DNA of 64,000 nt from Cinclus cinclus (taxonomy: Eukaryota; Chordata; Aves; Passeriformes; Cinclidae). The notes below the pieces were generated by a model. The model ran no database searches, was not told where the DNA came from, and saw only the letters and a program-made list of their open reading frames with translations. A program made the translations under genes and the position numbers. This document shows, piece by piece, positions 48,327-62,482 of the stretch. Every line of letters starts with the position of its first letter. The first letter of the stretch is position 1. The DNA is taken from positions 46,887,797 to 46,951,796 of the forward strand of contig NC_085046.1 in assembly GCF_963662255.1 (NCBI RefSeq), in the 5' to 3' direction.

Positions 48327-51300
48327 AAAAAAAAATTAAAGAAAAAAGGCATCTCTGTCATTCTGCAATTTCCCTACTGCCTCATGTGTGACTACACAAA
48401 GGATTTGGGATTTGCTTGGGTAGTTTGCTCAGGTCCAGAAAGAAGCCAAATGGGAGATGTCATGCTAGAGTGAACATGGTCCAGAGGCACAGACATGGTG
48501 TGTCCAGACATTTGTTTCAAATGTTGGTGACAAGGAGTCTAGAACTGAGGTTACAGAAATAAGGAGGTTAATCCCCCTATTGATTCTTTGGCTCTATGGA
48601 GTAATTAGAGTGCAGAACAGCATGTGAGGCAATGACAACAAAAGTTTTTGTAAAACTTTGCTACTATTTTATCCTAGTGGCAGTTAGGCAGGAAGGGGAA
48701 GGAAACTCCTGTAAGGGAAAGATTGGTGGGAATGATGGAACCTGTGTTTTCTGTGTATGAAGGGTTCTCAGAGACAATATAGTACAGGCAAGGGGAAACT
48801 ACTGTGTAAAGGCAAGGCACGCCAGGTGGGAGAAAGCTGGTATTACCAGGGCTGTAAAGTTAGAGGAAGGAAATATTCAGGGAGGCAAAGGTGATGATGG
48901 CCTAACTTGGAAACAACTGTGTGAAACACGTCTGGAATAAAAATCTGCCTGATTTTCAGGATAAAGGATGTAAGCATGGATGAAGCTGGCATCAACACAA
49001 AGTCGGTATTTTCTGTAAAACAAGGTACATCCAATATTTAAACACCTAATTCTTCTGGAGACTCCCACACCCTCTGTCACATCAAAAATGCATGAAGTCC
49101 AAAGGCTATTGAGAAAAGCCAGCCATCACTGGCATTTTCTCTAAACAGACTACCCTTATCATTGACTTTTCACTGAAAAATTGAGATCAGCCAGTATTTT
49201 CTGAGCAATCCCAAATCTGCCTAGTAGAAGGCAAAGTACTGCAGTGTCATTGCCCCACATGGCCACACAGACAGTTCAGCAACAGCAATATTCCTATACA
49301 AAACTACTTTTGTGTTTTTATTTTCTCCCACTGCCTGCTACAGCCTAGGATTTCCCTGACCTTTGTGGCTTTTTTTCCTTCCCTTTTTTTCCCCTCTTTT
49401 TTGAGTTCAGATGCACTCCCAGGAGTATACTAAATGAACCCAAATATCACCGCACAAGTCACATACAGAAACATGCAACTTTCTATCAGAGAGATGGGCT
49501 GAGGGAAGCTTCATAAGGATGCTATTATAGTGGGAGAGAGGAAAATAGCAGCTCCCCATGGCAGCTTTGAAGCAGGTGATGTGCCCAGGGGCCTGTGGCA
49601 AGGCGCAGTGTGTGCAGGACGGATGGTTTCCATGGACGACTGAGCCAGGGAGGCAAGAGAGAAGCTGGTGGGAGGCACTGCTGCTGCCTGCTGGCATGAG
49701 GACAAGCTGCCTCCTGTTATTGCACCTACCCCATGGCTTCAGGGGGCTGAGTTCAAATCTACTTACAGCTTCTGCTTCCTTGTTCTCATCTCCTCTGGGG
49801 GAGGACCATGACTCAGAACACATCGTGCTGTGCCTGGTTTGGTGGGTTGCAGTGATTTAAAAGCACACTAACTGCTAGGGCTGAGCTTTAAATAAAAAAT
49901 AAAAAATTTAAAAACAAATCTAGCAAAGCAACACAAGCCCAAAGCTGACTGACTGGTGGCTTTTGGGACCCTCTGTTCTGCACAAAGGCCCTGCAAATGT
50001 CCTTTGCACATCATCAATCTTTGCCAAACTAAACATCATCTTATCAGAGCTGGTGTTGCAACTCACAGGCCATTATCTATCAAGCAACAAACGTGATGGC
50101 TGCTGGAGAGACAGCCTATTCACAGCAGGGTTCTTCCAATTACCAATATTTTTTCATAAAGATAAAAATAAGAAACTTCAATGCTGATCCAGTATTGATC
50201 AGCATCATCTATCCAAGCCCTGCATCAACATTTAGCTGGGGCACATATTTTCTACACATTGGAATATTACTGAATTAAAGTGATAGCAAATCTGACTCCC
50301 CACAATGTTTATTTGCACCATATAAACCATTTGTTCTTGTGAAAACAGCATGCACCTGTCTCATGTCAGGTTTTTTCTGCTCTAGAATGGATAGAAAAGT
50401 ATTTACTGCATTTAGCTCACAGTAAGACCACAAGATCCTTCCAACATCTATAACACACATCTGAGCTCCTTAGATACAAGAACTTATGTATGTACAAAGC
50501 CCTATTACAGCTTTGTTCCCATTTTTGTCAGAAGGAAATAGGGGGGAAAATGCTTCCTCTTAGAGCTTCTTGGAGAAGCAGTAAACCATTCCAGTAGAAA
50601 ACTCAACTAAGTAGTTAAGACAAAAGAGCTCTGAAGTGAAAGCACAAAAGCTTTAAGAACAGCAAATGTCTTGTTGCCACATACATAAACCCGAGTCGTC
50701 AAAATTGCTGCGTGACACAGCCACCTCCACAACCAGCAAGACAGGATCCAAGATAGGTAATTATTTCTTAGGCAAAACAAAATTCTAGTTTTCTTATAGA
50801 GTGTTCCCAGGAAACACTGCTCTTGATATAAATGCAGGTCTACACTGCAACAAGGATGATTGGTGGGTGATCCTTGAATTACTGAGTACAATACCAAGGT
50901 CCTTCCCATCGCAGTGACAGCCTACTGCCCTCCCTGAAGCCATGCTCTTCATGCATCTGCAGAACATTACTCATAAAACTCACCAATTCTGAGTCTCTGA
51001 TATTCACATAAAGAACACAAGTGGCAACTAAATGTCTCCCCCCAACTGTCTGCAGGCATTAATGACAGAGACAACACAGTATGTGTGGATATGAGCACTT
51101 CCTAATAGTTAAAAATGTTAAAAATGCAACCAATGAATCCAAGCTACAACCTCTATTAACCAAGATACAGTGCTTTCTGTTGAGGAAGGTACTGAGGAGA
51201 AAACAAATCAGAAAATCCCCTGATAGCACACTGCCCCCAGAGCTCCTGGGTTCTTGCATGTTAGAGGGATCCTGGTCCTGGGTGCCCTGCACCTGAAGCA

Positions 51301-54300
51301 GAGCTGGTGGCCATGGGAGGCCAAGGCAGTAAAGAAAACAGGTTGCCCAAATCTGTGCAGCCTTTTTGAACATACATGATTGGCTCCAATGGCTGCAGAG
51401 GAGGAAAATTTAAGAGGGCTTGAGTAAAGATCAGGGAAGTGCTGCCACTCTAACAGATTTTGCTCAGGCCACAATTCAAGCCTAACTTCATCAAGAGAGA
51501 GAAGAGCAGTGCAGTTCCCTGTGGATGTGTAGAGTCTTCACCTGGGCATCAGTTCACAACAAAAAAATCCCTGGTTTACACTGGTTTCCAGTGCTTTCCA
51601 CTGTCATGGGTTGGCTATCAAATTGAGATAACAAGAAAAGAAAGCAGCAGGCCAGACTGACCCTCTGTTACTTTAATCAATGTAATGACTGGGAAACCAT
51701 TCAGGTTCCTTTAGATTTATGTTCTTTCTGCTTCCCCCATGAAGTAATATAAAACTTGAGGAGCGAGAAACAAACCAAAGGATGGAAAATAAATATTTAT
51801 GTCTGACAGAAACATCTGAGAAGTCCCAGTAAGACTGGGACTTAAGAACCTGGTGAATGCTCTGTTCAACAGTCAACATATTTGACGAGATAGCAGGCAG
51901 TAGCCGAAAAGCCATCAATCAGCAGTCTATTCTATACAACCCTTTCTTTAAAAATCAACTCCTCAAGCCCAGCAACCAGAGCAGGCTGCACACGGAATCA
52001 GCACCAGCAGCTGAAACTCTGTCGAGGAGACTCATCTGAGACTTGTGCTCATGCTCAGTGAAGGGCTGTGGGCAGGTGGGAAGACCCTCGCTTTGCTTGG
52101 GGGAAAGGAAGGTGATGAGATGGAACAGGAGTCTTATTGTGATGTGCATATGCTGGGGAACATGGAGGATGTAAATTAACATACTTTTCCCTCTAAATCC
52201 TTTGTGACTGATTTAAGGAGCCTGACAATGGGTAGTAAGTATTACTTGGGCAGGCTAATTTCAGGCTCTGAGGACACGTTGCTGAGGAACAGTAATATCA
52301 GGGCATGGTGTCTCTTCATGAAGTCAATCTACAAGGGTCAGGATGTCCTTGCTGTAGCATCCCCAAACATGCCTCGACAGCCCCTGGATCTTTTACATCC
52401 AAACAGGGCAGGCAGCAGCAGAGCCACCAGGAGCCCTCCACGCATTTCTTCCCAGCACTGTGACCGTCAGCATACCTAAGGAGGTACCTGACAACCATTC
52501 CCCTTTAGAGATAAAACTTAGGATCAACCCCTCTTGCTTCCACTCTCAACCTGACCAATCAAACTGCCACTACTCACTGCTTCTCTTGCAGTCCCAATTC
52601 TCTCCTCCCACTCAAAGGATTTGAGGTATTAAAAGCCTCTAGCACCTCTGACAACCCTGCTCTTACCAGACTGCTGTTGTCACTGCAACTGCCTAATAAA
52701 TTCTCCCAACACATTCGCCTACCTGGGAAAAGAGGGAGAAGTATTATCCACTGTTCACAAGGACGCTGAAGGCTTGTGGGTTGGAAGGGATTGATGTCAG
52801 CTAGAGCAAAAAGACCATGCATGTTCCCCACTGCAATGGAGGCTCTGGCTCAAAGGAATGGAAAAGCATCCATCCACTCACAGACAGCAAGTGCTTCTTG
52901 CTGAAAAAATTTTTGGGGCACAAAGGGTCAAACTCAGCAATTGGGCCAAGGCAGAGCCATTTAATTATGGGTTCCCACAGGCAGCCTTCCCTTACTAAGG
53001 CCAAACTAACAGGAGCTGTTATCTAAAGATAGGTGTGTTTATTGAGCCCTTTTACTTGCCTTGTCCACCTCTGGCACTATGCTTTCCAGAGAGAATTTGC
53101 TTATCTTTAAGCAAGAGCCACACTTGAAACATGGCACATATACATACTGGGGCTCCTGTAACTCTCCTTCCTTGTGCTCTCTTCTCCTTTAATATCAGAA
53201 GAGACTAGCTGTGATTCTGAAATATGGTAGCACAAATCAGTGTGAGAAAGACGTGTTTTTTTTTTTTTCCCTTTTAAACCATCAGGAATCACATTTTCAA
53301 ATGCAAACCCCAGTGTTTGGTGCTGCCATCAGTTGTACAGAACAAATGTGGCTTCAATACTAAGACCTCTGATGCACACGCTCCCCTGCTGGGGAAGCCC
53401 TGTCTGAAAAGGCGGTTTTCCTTGGTACACAGTGAAAATTTAATTACCAAGAACTGTACAATGTCTTATTTTACCAAATGAGCTCAGCACAGTGTGCTGC
53501 AGAATCTTCCTCTTAATTTTACATTTTCTTTGTGGAGTAAAGCAAGTTTTAGGCTCCATGGACAGAAAATAGTATGCTAGACAGAACAGACAGCTCTCCA
53601 TTTCAAAAAGTTGATAAACCTGCATATCTAAAGGGATCTCCTTCGGGCTTACTAAATTCGCTCATTGAAAGGAGCAGATGTTAACTTTCCAGTTTCCATC
53701 TAATGAAAAGTGAGAAAGAAAGCAAGCTGAGATGCTTAAAATTTTTCCCAGCTGAGACAAGATCTTCTAACTTTAGAGCACAATGCAAATGTGTCTGAGT
53801 ACAGCTGAGAGGGAAATCTGTTCTGAAGAAGAACATTCCTCTCTATATTTGCAGAGGTACCACACAGATGCCAAGGTGGCACCTAAGTGAGAGGCACAAG
53901 AAGAACTAACATTGATGGCATCACTTGCCCTACTCAATGATTTCTGTGACTTTATCCACCCATTTCAATTCCACAGGCACTGCAGCAAGCAACTCCTGTT
54001 TTATCCTACAAGAACAACTGACTAAGCTATATTCCCAGTATCTTTAATGAAACAATAAACAATAGTGTTTTATTTCATTTCCACTACAAAGGAGTGAAAC
54101 CCACAAACAAAATTGGACATCAAGCCATCACAAAAGAGGCAAAGACTCAGGCTTGTAACAGGTTTCCCAGACAACAGAGCATTAAGGGCCTCTTATCTCA
54201 TAGCTTCACAGGCCTAGAAACAAGCAGGTCAAGGATATTGCAAGAGTGAGATTCCTACCTTTAAGGGTGGACAGTGCTTACCTCAAGTCATGCAGAGTCA

Positions 54301-57300
54301 ATAGGTGTTTAAATGATAGCACTTTCACCAATGGGAAAGTTAAATCCTTCTGGTAGCTGTTTTACATCAATTAGAATAAATCTTTATTTCCCTATGAGCC
54401 CTGGATTTTTTGACTAAAGGTTAATCAGGCAGTCTGCTTTTTAGTTGCAGGAATGTATTTTTGTATTTCTTAATTCACTGCAGAAATAAGATTTTTATAA
54501 TACTGACCTTCACAGAGTGTTATTAAGATTCTATAATCGCTGCCATGAGTGGCCTGCATAATTAACTGGCCTTCATCTCTCCTGGGCAGTGGGGCCACTG
54601 CAAGCTCATACAGACCACCTATTTGCTGTACAGCCACTTTTATACCCACAACACACAAAGAGTAGGAGGTAGATTTACAATTAATACGTGAGAGAAGAAG
54701 AGATGAAAGGATAAAGGCAAAGTGAGTTCAGCTAACTTAACGTGCTGATGGCAAACACATGAAACAGAGACTTCCTTATCTACATAAAGTACTGGTATGT
54801 CTGTGCTGGTTACCCAGTTCCCACCTTGCTCATGCCCAGACACTGTGAACTGCTCTTGAATCTATTCTTTTTTGCCTCTTGGTGCCTTCTGCTCCCGTTT
54901 ACGCATGGCAGCACCAGCAATGAAATACTTCCCCCATTCATTCATGGGTCCCAGCCTAACCTCTTTCAGCACCATTTAGTTCTGTAGAAAACCAGTCCCA
55001 AGGATCATCCACTCCTTTTGACCTTCTCCCTTGTAATTACCAGTGCTCCATATTAAACTTAACCATGGGCATACATCATTATTTTTGAGCATTGTTTACC
55101 CTACCCATCAATACTAAATTGCTATCCTTAGGAAAGCTGGTGGCATTACTTTGGGTGCAGAAGGAGGCTTGGCAAATATGGCTGCTCCCATGAAACTCAG
55201 AAAAAAATCTCCATTGAAACAGTGCTGCCAAGCCAGCCCTGATAATCGCACCAGAAAAATTACCTCCTGATTTATTCTTTCCCAACAAATGTCTACAAGG
55301 GCTGCCAGGAAGCAGAAATATTTGTTTAATCAGACCCTCTGGAAAATTAAACACTTTTGATGCCTGTGATAGGTATCACCTTCCTCCCCCTCTCTTGCTC
55401 TGTTCTCCAACCATGGTGTTAGAGATGCTCTCCTCCTCTGCAACACAGTGAAGAATGGAATACAGATGAACAATTTAGAGCTGATAAATCCATGTTGTTT
55501 TACTTATTCTTGCTTCCTCCTCAGTTTTCCTCCCACTGCTATCCCCTGCCACACAAATACAGATACATTTAAGTACTGCCTTAGTTAGGTCAGCATGATT
55601 TTTTTCCTCCTTTTGTCCCACAGTACATAACAAATTAACCTCATCAATATCAAGACTCCCACCATGCCTTCTGCACTCTGGCTGCTGCTACATCATCTGG
55701 GCTCATACTAGCCTCTTGCGAACTGAACTCCTACTGCAAAGGATGCAAAGGACAGTTATGAATTCTAAAGCATATTCCTGCCTATTTTTAAACAGCTTTT
55801 TCTTTCTAAAACATGTTGTTCAGATCAGATTAATCAAGGAAGACCTACTCAGGGAAGAGCTAATTAAAAGGTTTTTCACCACACCCTTCGGCAAGAGACC
55901 TGGGGAGTGACAACTAGCTAATTTGGTTGCAGAATACTCCTTGCATGGTGCTGGTACACAGAACCATCACAGTGATACTGGTTATAAATTCTGCTTGACT
56001 TCTAGCTGAAGACTAAGTAGTTACTTGCCATTAAATAGTCTTTTGATCTTCCTTGGGTATTAACAAAGTACTAGCAAAAACAAGTATCCCTTTAAATCCT
56101 CCCAGAAAGAAACTGGGTCTGGGCAGAGAGGTTCACAGTACACACACACATCGGAAAGATTTTTGCTGCTTTTTTCCTCTTTGAAGTGAGGAAGATGAGC
56201 TTGATCAGGATTCACAACTTGCTACAAAGCTGCTCACAGTTGCTGTTGGGAATGGAGATTTCTTTTCTGTTAATGCAGAACCTATCTTGTGGTCTATTAC
56301 AATGTCCATCTGCCATTTTGTGTGCCTCTGTCTTTGCTTTTTTTAAAAAGGGCATATTTAAATTGCTATTATTGTCCACACAACTATAATTTAAATAAAA
56401 ATGAGGTAGTTTTCAGACATGTGCAGAAAACTCTAATTCAAAGAGGATTTTATAGCCATTTTTACTTTGAGAAAGCTGTTAAGAGTTCTCAGAAAGGAAA
56501 AGAATGCATGGATCTGTTCTTTCTGTGCAACCTCAAATGTGTCAGAGCAGTGAGATAAATGATGCTGTTTCAGGCATATCATGTTGTGTTATTTTTGATA
56601 GTTTCCAGGAGTTTGGTAAAATGTGAAATGCAAGCAACCACTGTGAAAAGTTCTGTTACACTTTCTTTAACCAGTAGCACACATGGATTTTTGCCCAGTA
56701 ATGACAAAACATCTCAGGTGTTTGGTAGCCATACTGATTTTATTGTGGTCACCAGAAATATCTGCAGTAGCAAAACACTTCCATTCAAAAATGGTCCAAT
56801 GTGGAACTCGTGAATGTGACTTTTAAAATATGACAGAGACCACAGAAGTTTGTGTATTTGTAGTTGTAAAAGTCATATTAACAAACATATCAGTGGGCAC
56901 TGTTAGGGGCACTTAACTCTGGTTGGTTCCCTTGCTTTCATGTTCTGGAATCTCTCCTGAGAGGAGTGGACTTGCTCCTGATTCAGAAGTTCCAAAACCT
57001 GATGCTCACTAGCAATTAAATATATGCTGTAAATGAACCAGTATTGTGCAGTATTCCTGACCATAAGCACAGAATCAGGAGAAAAGAGTAAAGGAAAATC
57101 ATATTAGTAGAAGTACAAACAGTACAGAGAGATATTCAGTGGGTAATATAGTGCAATCTTAGTGGAAATTTTAGAGCAGGACTGCCCTATTTGCTAATGT
57201 TTTCTGCTGCAACTGCTGTAATACATCTGACAAAACTCCCTTTTGGGGTAAATAAACTTAGCTCCATTGAGTACAAACAATAGCACAAAGTTTTGTCCAG

Positions 57301-60300
57301 CTTATATTAGGATGAGCTGTTATGTGTGATCCACTTTGTAGAGGTTGTGTTACATTATCAGCAGCCATGCTGAAGGATAACTCTAGGGGATAGGCCTCAA
57401 AATGATGTTTTATCTTTATGCTTTTAACAGGCATGCTGCATCAAATACAGCTTGTCGTAAGAGTTGTTTTTTTTCCCCTGTCTTCATCTGAACTGAGATT
57501 GTTCCTGACAGATGAATGAGGTGAGCATCTCCTTTTGAAGCTACTGTTATCGTCCAGCTATGGCAAATATTGCAGACTGCTGCGCCTAATGGCCATCTCT
57601 ATTATAGGACAGTGTCCAAATTTTGCTCTCTAGCTTGAGAAAAAACAGAGTGCAGTGCCTAATAAACCTTTTCGCTTCATTTTTTTAATGTATTGTAGCA
57701 GCAGCAATGACCTCATTTCACTTTTCTTCAGTCTTGGAAATTTGACATGCAAGGTTCAGAGCCTTTCAGTTCAGACAGAACCATCAGACCATCTAGTCTG
57801 AACAGTCTCAGACTACCATTCAGCTCAGATAGGAAGACACTGAGAGGTATCAGGGAGACTATTTTATCAGTGTTTATGTCTCCATTAATTTGATTGTAGA
57901 AATAACAACCTATAATGGGCCTTCTGCAGCTGTATTCAACAGACACAAAATTGGCAAAAAAATACATGAAAACTGGGGAAATTATAACAATAGAACAAAC
58001 TTCACATTCTTGCTAACAGACTGAGGAAGATCTCTAAGGCTCTTAAAATTTGCCTCTTTCTCTGTTTAAAAGCCATCGCACATTCATGTATATCTACAAA
58101 GAACACATATATATTCCACTGGACAAGGTCAAGACAACAGCTATTGCAGCTTACAGCTGGCTCCATGTCCTAAGCTGTACATGAGGCAATTTCTGAAGAG
58201 TTCCCTCCTTCCTAGTTATAACTCTTTGCAAGAACAGAGTTCACCTTCTATGAGAAAAGGAACAATTTTGCAGTCACATTTTTGTAATAGGCCTTATTTA
58301 TGACTTTCCTATGTACAATAGTATAACTAACCAGAAATCAATTTAAAAGTGATTATTGTGCTGACATTTTTGTTTTGTTTAAAAAAAAGACAACTAAATG
58401 ACAGGTTGTGCTGCTGGTTACTGAGTTTTTACTGTGAATGCAGGAAAACTGTGAATACTGAATTTTTACATTAATTTTTAGTGTGAATGCAGGAAATATG
58501 TCCAGATATTTACCTATAGTACAAATTCTAGAAATGATAATCAGAAAGGAAGCAATGCATACCTAAACAAACGTACATGTAATATATAGGGCTCAATTTA
58601 GATGCTTGTAAGTCTTAGCCATAGGTGGGAGTGCATTCACGCTGAAAGCATGGAATTACAGTGGGAACATATTGAAGATACAGATGCTGCCTTAGGCAGC
58701 CCTTCTTCCCACACAAATCCTCCTCTGCCAACACTTGGATCAGTCTGCATGGATGTAAGGTGCTGAGACAGAGTAATGCAGGCTCACACATGCCTCTTAT
58801 GTCTACTTCAAACTTGCCCTGCAACACTCTTCTCCCTAGTTTCTATCACCAAAGTGGCAAGGTATGTTTTCACAGGTTGGCTAGTTACTGGAGTTTTGAA
58901 GGATTGTAAAATGAAGTTCAAAATCCAAAACTGAACTAGCTGCAATTTTTCTCTACCCATCTGCAAATGCATCATGTGGTGGTGTAAGCCAGGCCAGAGA
59001 ATACTAATAACATGAGTGGCAGAGGACATTTGCAATTACACATGGAAGAATTCAGGCCCTGAGCTTGATGGCATAATGATGTGCTTCAACTGTGGTACTC
59101 TGACAAGAACAAGACAACAAAACAACAAATGCTCTAGTAAATTCTCACCCATGACTCATCAAATGCTTAAAATTACCAGAAACAAGAAAAGTTAATACAT
59201 ATTTCCTGATGTAGGTACAATGTCCAATCTACCACATAAAAACAGGTTATGTCTGCATCTACCCTCGTCATACATACTCTAGCTGTCTTTTTCTTTTTTT
59301 GTTTTTTTCTAATATTAGTCTTGCACCGTGAGTTTCATTCTTCAGATATCAAACCTACTGTCTATAATCTTACTCCTCCTTTCTCAATTGAACTTTCCAA
59401 GACCATTTCTGCAGTTGATGGAATCAAAAAAAAGAATGCTCCCTGAAATTTTCACCCATGTATTGTATCTAACACCTCATAGTCTGTTCCATCAGTTTTC
59501 CAGGAAGATGAGTGCATAACTTCTTTTCCTACCCCATCATACCAGTTCTGTTTCTGCTAGCCACACAGAATGCATGAGAGACAACTCTCTAAGGCATCAC
59601 CTTGTTTCTTTATGCATGTGCTGATCACCTTGTAAGCAAGCAAGATATTTCCACACTGCAAAAACTTGTAGTTTAGACCAGGAAAACAATACAACACACT
59701 CATGAGGAAAGAGAAATCACAAGGCTCTGCAGCAGCTCTCTTTGCTGCTAAGACAGAGTTCTTGGTACTCATTAATTCATATGAACCTCCCTCTACATAT
59801 AGGGTATTCTAGAATTGGTTGGGTTTTTGTAGAAAAAGTAGAGCCCAGCAAATGCTGAACCTCTCAAACGGCTGAATTGTATGGAGTTCTGCTTGTTCTG
59901 ACCATAAACTCTTCACAAATATTAAAGAGAATAGGTTTTAGGTTATGAAAATTTGGAAACTACAGGAATACCAGCTGTTAAAAAGCATGTATTTGGGAAA
60001 ACAGATGAGGAGAACCCTTGAACCATTGTTCTTGCTCACATTCAGTGAACCACGCACTGTCACCCACCCGTCACCAGAGTACAGCTTTGCCTCCACTGAA
60101 TCACATTTCAAAGCCAACAACTAGCTTTTCAAATGGTCAACTTCCCAAATGGGCAATGAAGTATTAAAATTCAGTATGACAAGAAGATGAGATGCAAATA
60201 AATCTTTCTTATTTCTTTAAGAATGCTTGCTCACTAAACTTTTATTACATTCAGTTTCACTAGGCAAGATACCTACTGTCACATTCCAGAAGTCACCTAA

Positions 60301-60557
60301 ATATCACTATGGTTCTTGCTACTCCTGAGAAAACTGTATGGATTGCATACAGTGGCTTCTATTGTGTTCTAGGATCCCTGGGAATAAGTGTTTGACTCCT
60401 CTTCAGAAAGCATGAATGTGAAGCACATGCTGGCTCAGTAGCTGTTTCTTTCTTAGTGATTAGGTTACAAGTAGCTTGAAAACTGACCTTTCCTCATAGA
60501 CAGTCCTTCACATAGCCTTTATTGTTAGTCCTATACATAGCTTGATACCCACTTTAG

Positions 60558-61381
60558 TGCTCTTAGTTTGAAAGACAGGGATCTGCTAGGGAGGGCAGAG
60601 CCTCCCTTTGGAATGGAGAATTTGAATCCCCTCTCTCCAAATTATTGTAATTTAAAAAATTAAAGGGGCTTTCAGGCAGAGGTCTGGGAATAGGAATAGC
60701 AGCTCTTTACTAATACGTATAGCAAGACAAACAAACAACAATAATAACTACAGCATTAAAAGTAAACAGAACTAGGGAGTTTGAGGGGCTTTGTTTTACA
60801 AAACCTGGGGCAGTCTGATTCCAGTGCGGAACTCCAAGAGCACCAAGCTAGTGCGGTGGAAAATTCTGGGCTGATGGTAGCAGTCCAGATGAAGCAGTCT
60901 AGTTGAAGCAGTGATCTCGTAGAGAAGGCCTGGTAGCCTTTATCCTCTGTGAAAAATCTAGTGGGTAAGGGCCTAAATCCCACATTATATCTATGTGAGG
61001 ATCCTTGGCTCCTCCCTCTGGGCGGAGCATATCATAACGGGATGCAGTAGATCCTTGATTGCCCATTACCAGAGATAGCTCCTGGAGGGAGTTATCTATG
61101 AGTCATAACAAGGCATTGATGGGCCCATTAACAGCTCATGATGGTGGTGATAGAATAGATTTCTGGCATGTCCTGGATTGTAACCAAGGACAGCTCCACA
61201 CTGCTTCATCTGGCATATGAAGCAGATTAGCAGACATCCCTTATTTGCCATTTTTGGGTGTTCTATTTTGCAGCTCCCTGCTCCCTAAGCCCCACTTTGT
61301 CTAGTTTCCTATGGCTGCATAGCCTGAACTCAAACATGGGAGCACGTTTTGAAGCTGTTAACTAACAAAACCACATCAACA
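60558..61381 (-). mobile_element. Solo LTR, reverse orientation, about 820 bp
   Basis: Read on the minus strand it begins near TGTTGATGTGGTTTTGTTAG and ends CTTTCAAACTAAGAGCA. Its 3' third matches the LTR at 45037-45732: TTACTTTTAATGCTGTAGTT, TAGTAAAGAGCTGCTATTCC, CTCTGCCTGAAAGCCCC. The middle and 5' parts differ, so it is a related subfamily. I could not find matching target duplications; the exact 5' end is therefore uncertain by several bases. The GC-rich middle resembles a U3 with CCGCCCAGAGGGAGG motifs. Confidence 0.72.
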
Positions 61382-62437
61382 GAACTTTGGGGAAACTAAA
61401 CCATTGTCCCTAAAAGCATCATTATTACAATTCACCCTGTTAGTACATCAATTATAACCAAGATTGGCCAGATGGAAAATTGAGTGTTTTTCATACCCAG
61501 GTTAGTTGAGACACTAATCTATTTCAAATGTCACTGACCACTAAGAACATACTGCTGAAGATCAGCCTTTACACCTTGGTAAAAGACTTTCTGCTTGCTT
61601 TTTCTTCTCCCAGTGAGTGCTATCATTCCTGAAATGAGAGAAGGGGAATATGCTGCTCCTGGATGCAACCAGCATAAAGACCTGCCATAGAACAGAGGGA
61701 GCATATAACCTGAAACAAGAAACTAAAGTCTGTAATGATCAAAAGGGCAAATTTTGCAGTCTAATTCACCCAGCCATTCTTGTTTGTCAGACTATCAAGA
61801 AAATTAAAGGAGTAAGACAATCCAGAAAAAAAAGGCATTTATTGGAATGGATTGGTGCCTAAAAGCTTTAGGCATATAAACAGCTTGTGAGAAGAATAAT
61901 TGAGAAGATATAAATGAAAACAAGAGTAAGTAACACTTCAGCTAAATATTAGAAAAATAGTGTCAGGCTATGAAATTACCTTCCGATATAAATAGAAGAA
62001 ATAGCCTAGGCTATTTAAAAGTTATCTGGACAAATCACTTGCTAATAAGGTCCATGCTCACCGAAAACCCAAAAAGTCTTCTGTTATCCACAGTGGACAT
62101 AATTCTACCCCAATTACAGATGTAAAACATATTCAGCTTAAGTAAAAATGTAATTTGTTATATTCTGCTTTGGGTGCATCACTTATCTAATGAAATGTCT
62201 CCTAGGAAAGGAATTTAGTAGTGCAGCCAATAACACTATCTGCAGTTTAAATGGGACAGAATTAGCATAAATTCAATTTAATATGGACACATTCAGCTAA
62301 GACCAATTGTGCTACATCACAGCAAAATTCTACAACCCTGAAGTTTTATAACCACTACATGACACTATAGGAAAAGCACATATATGAAACACTTGACTAA
62401 ACAGAATAGGTGATTTTAAGTGCAGTGGTGCATTTTC

Positions 62438-62482
62438 TCATTGCTGTCACATTCTGTTGCTGTCACATTCTGTTGCTGTTTG
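62438..62482. repeat. Short tandem duplication, 16-bp unit
   Basis: Three copies, the first slightly diverged, of TTGCTGTCACATTCTG in a row within otherwise unique intron sequence. Confidence 0.85.

Noticed and set aside
57770..57820. Possible inverted repeat around CAGACCATCTAGTCTGA
   Set aside because: The palindrome is short and interrupted; it may be a repeat remnant but I cannot assign it.
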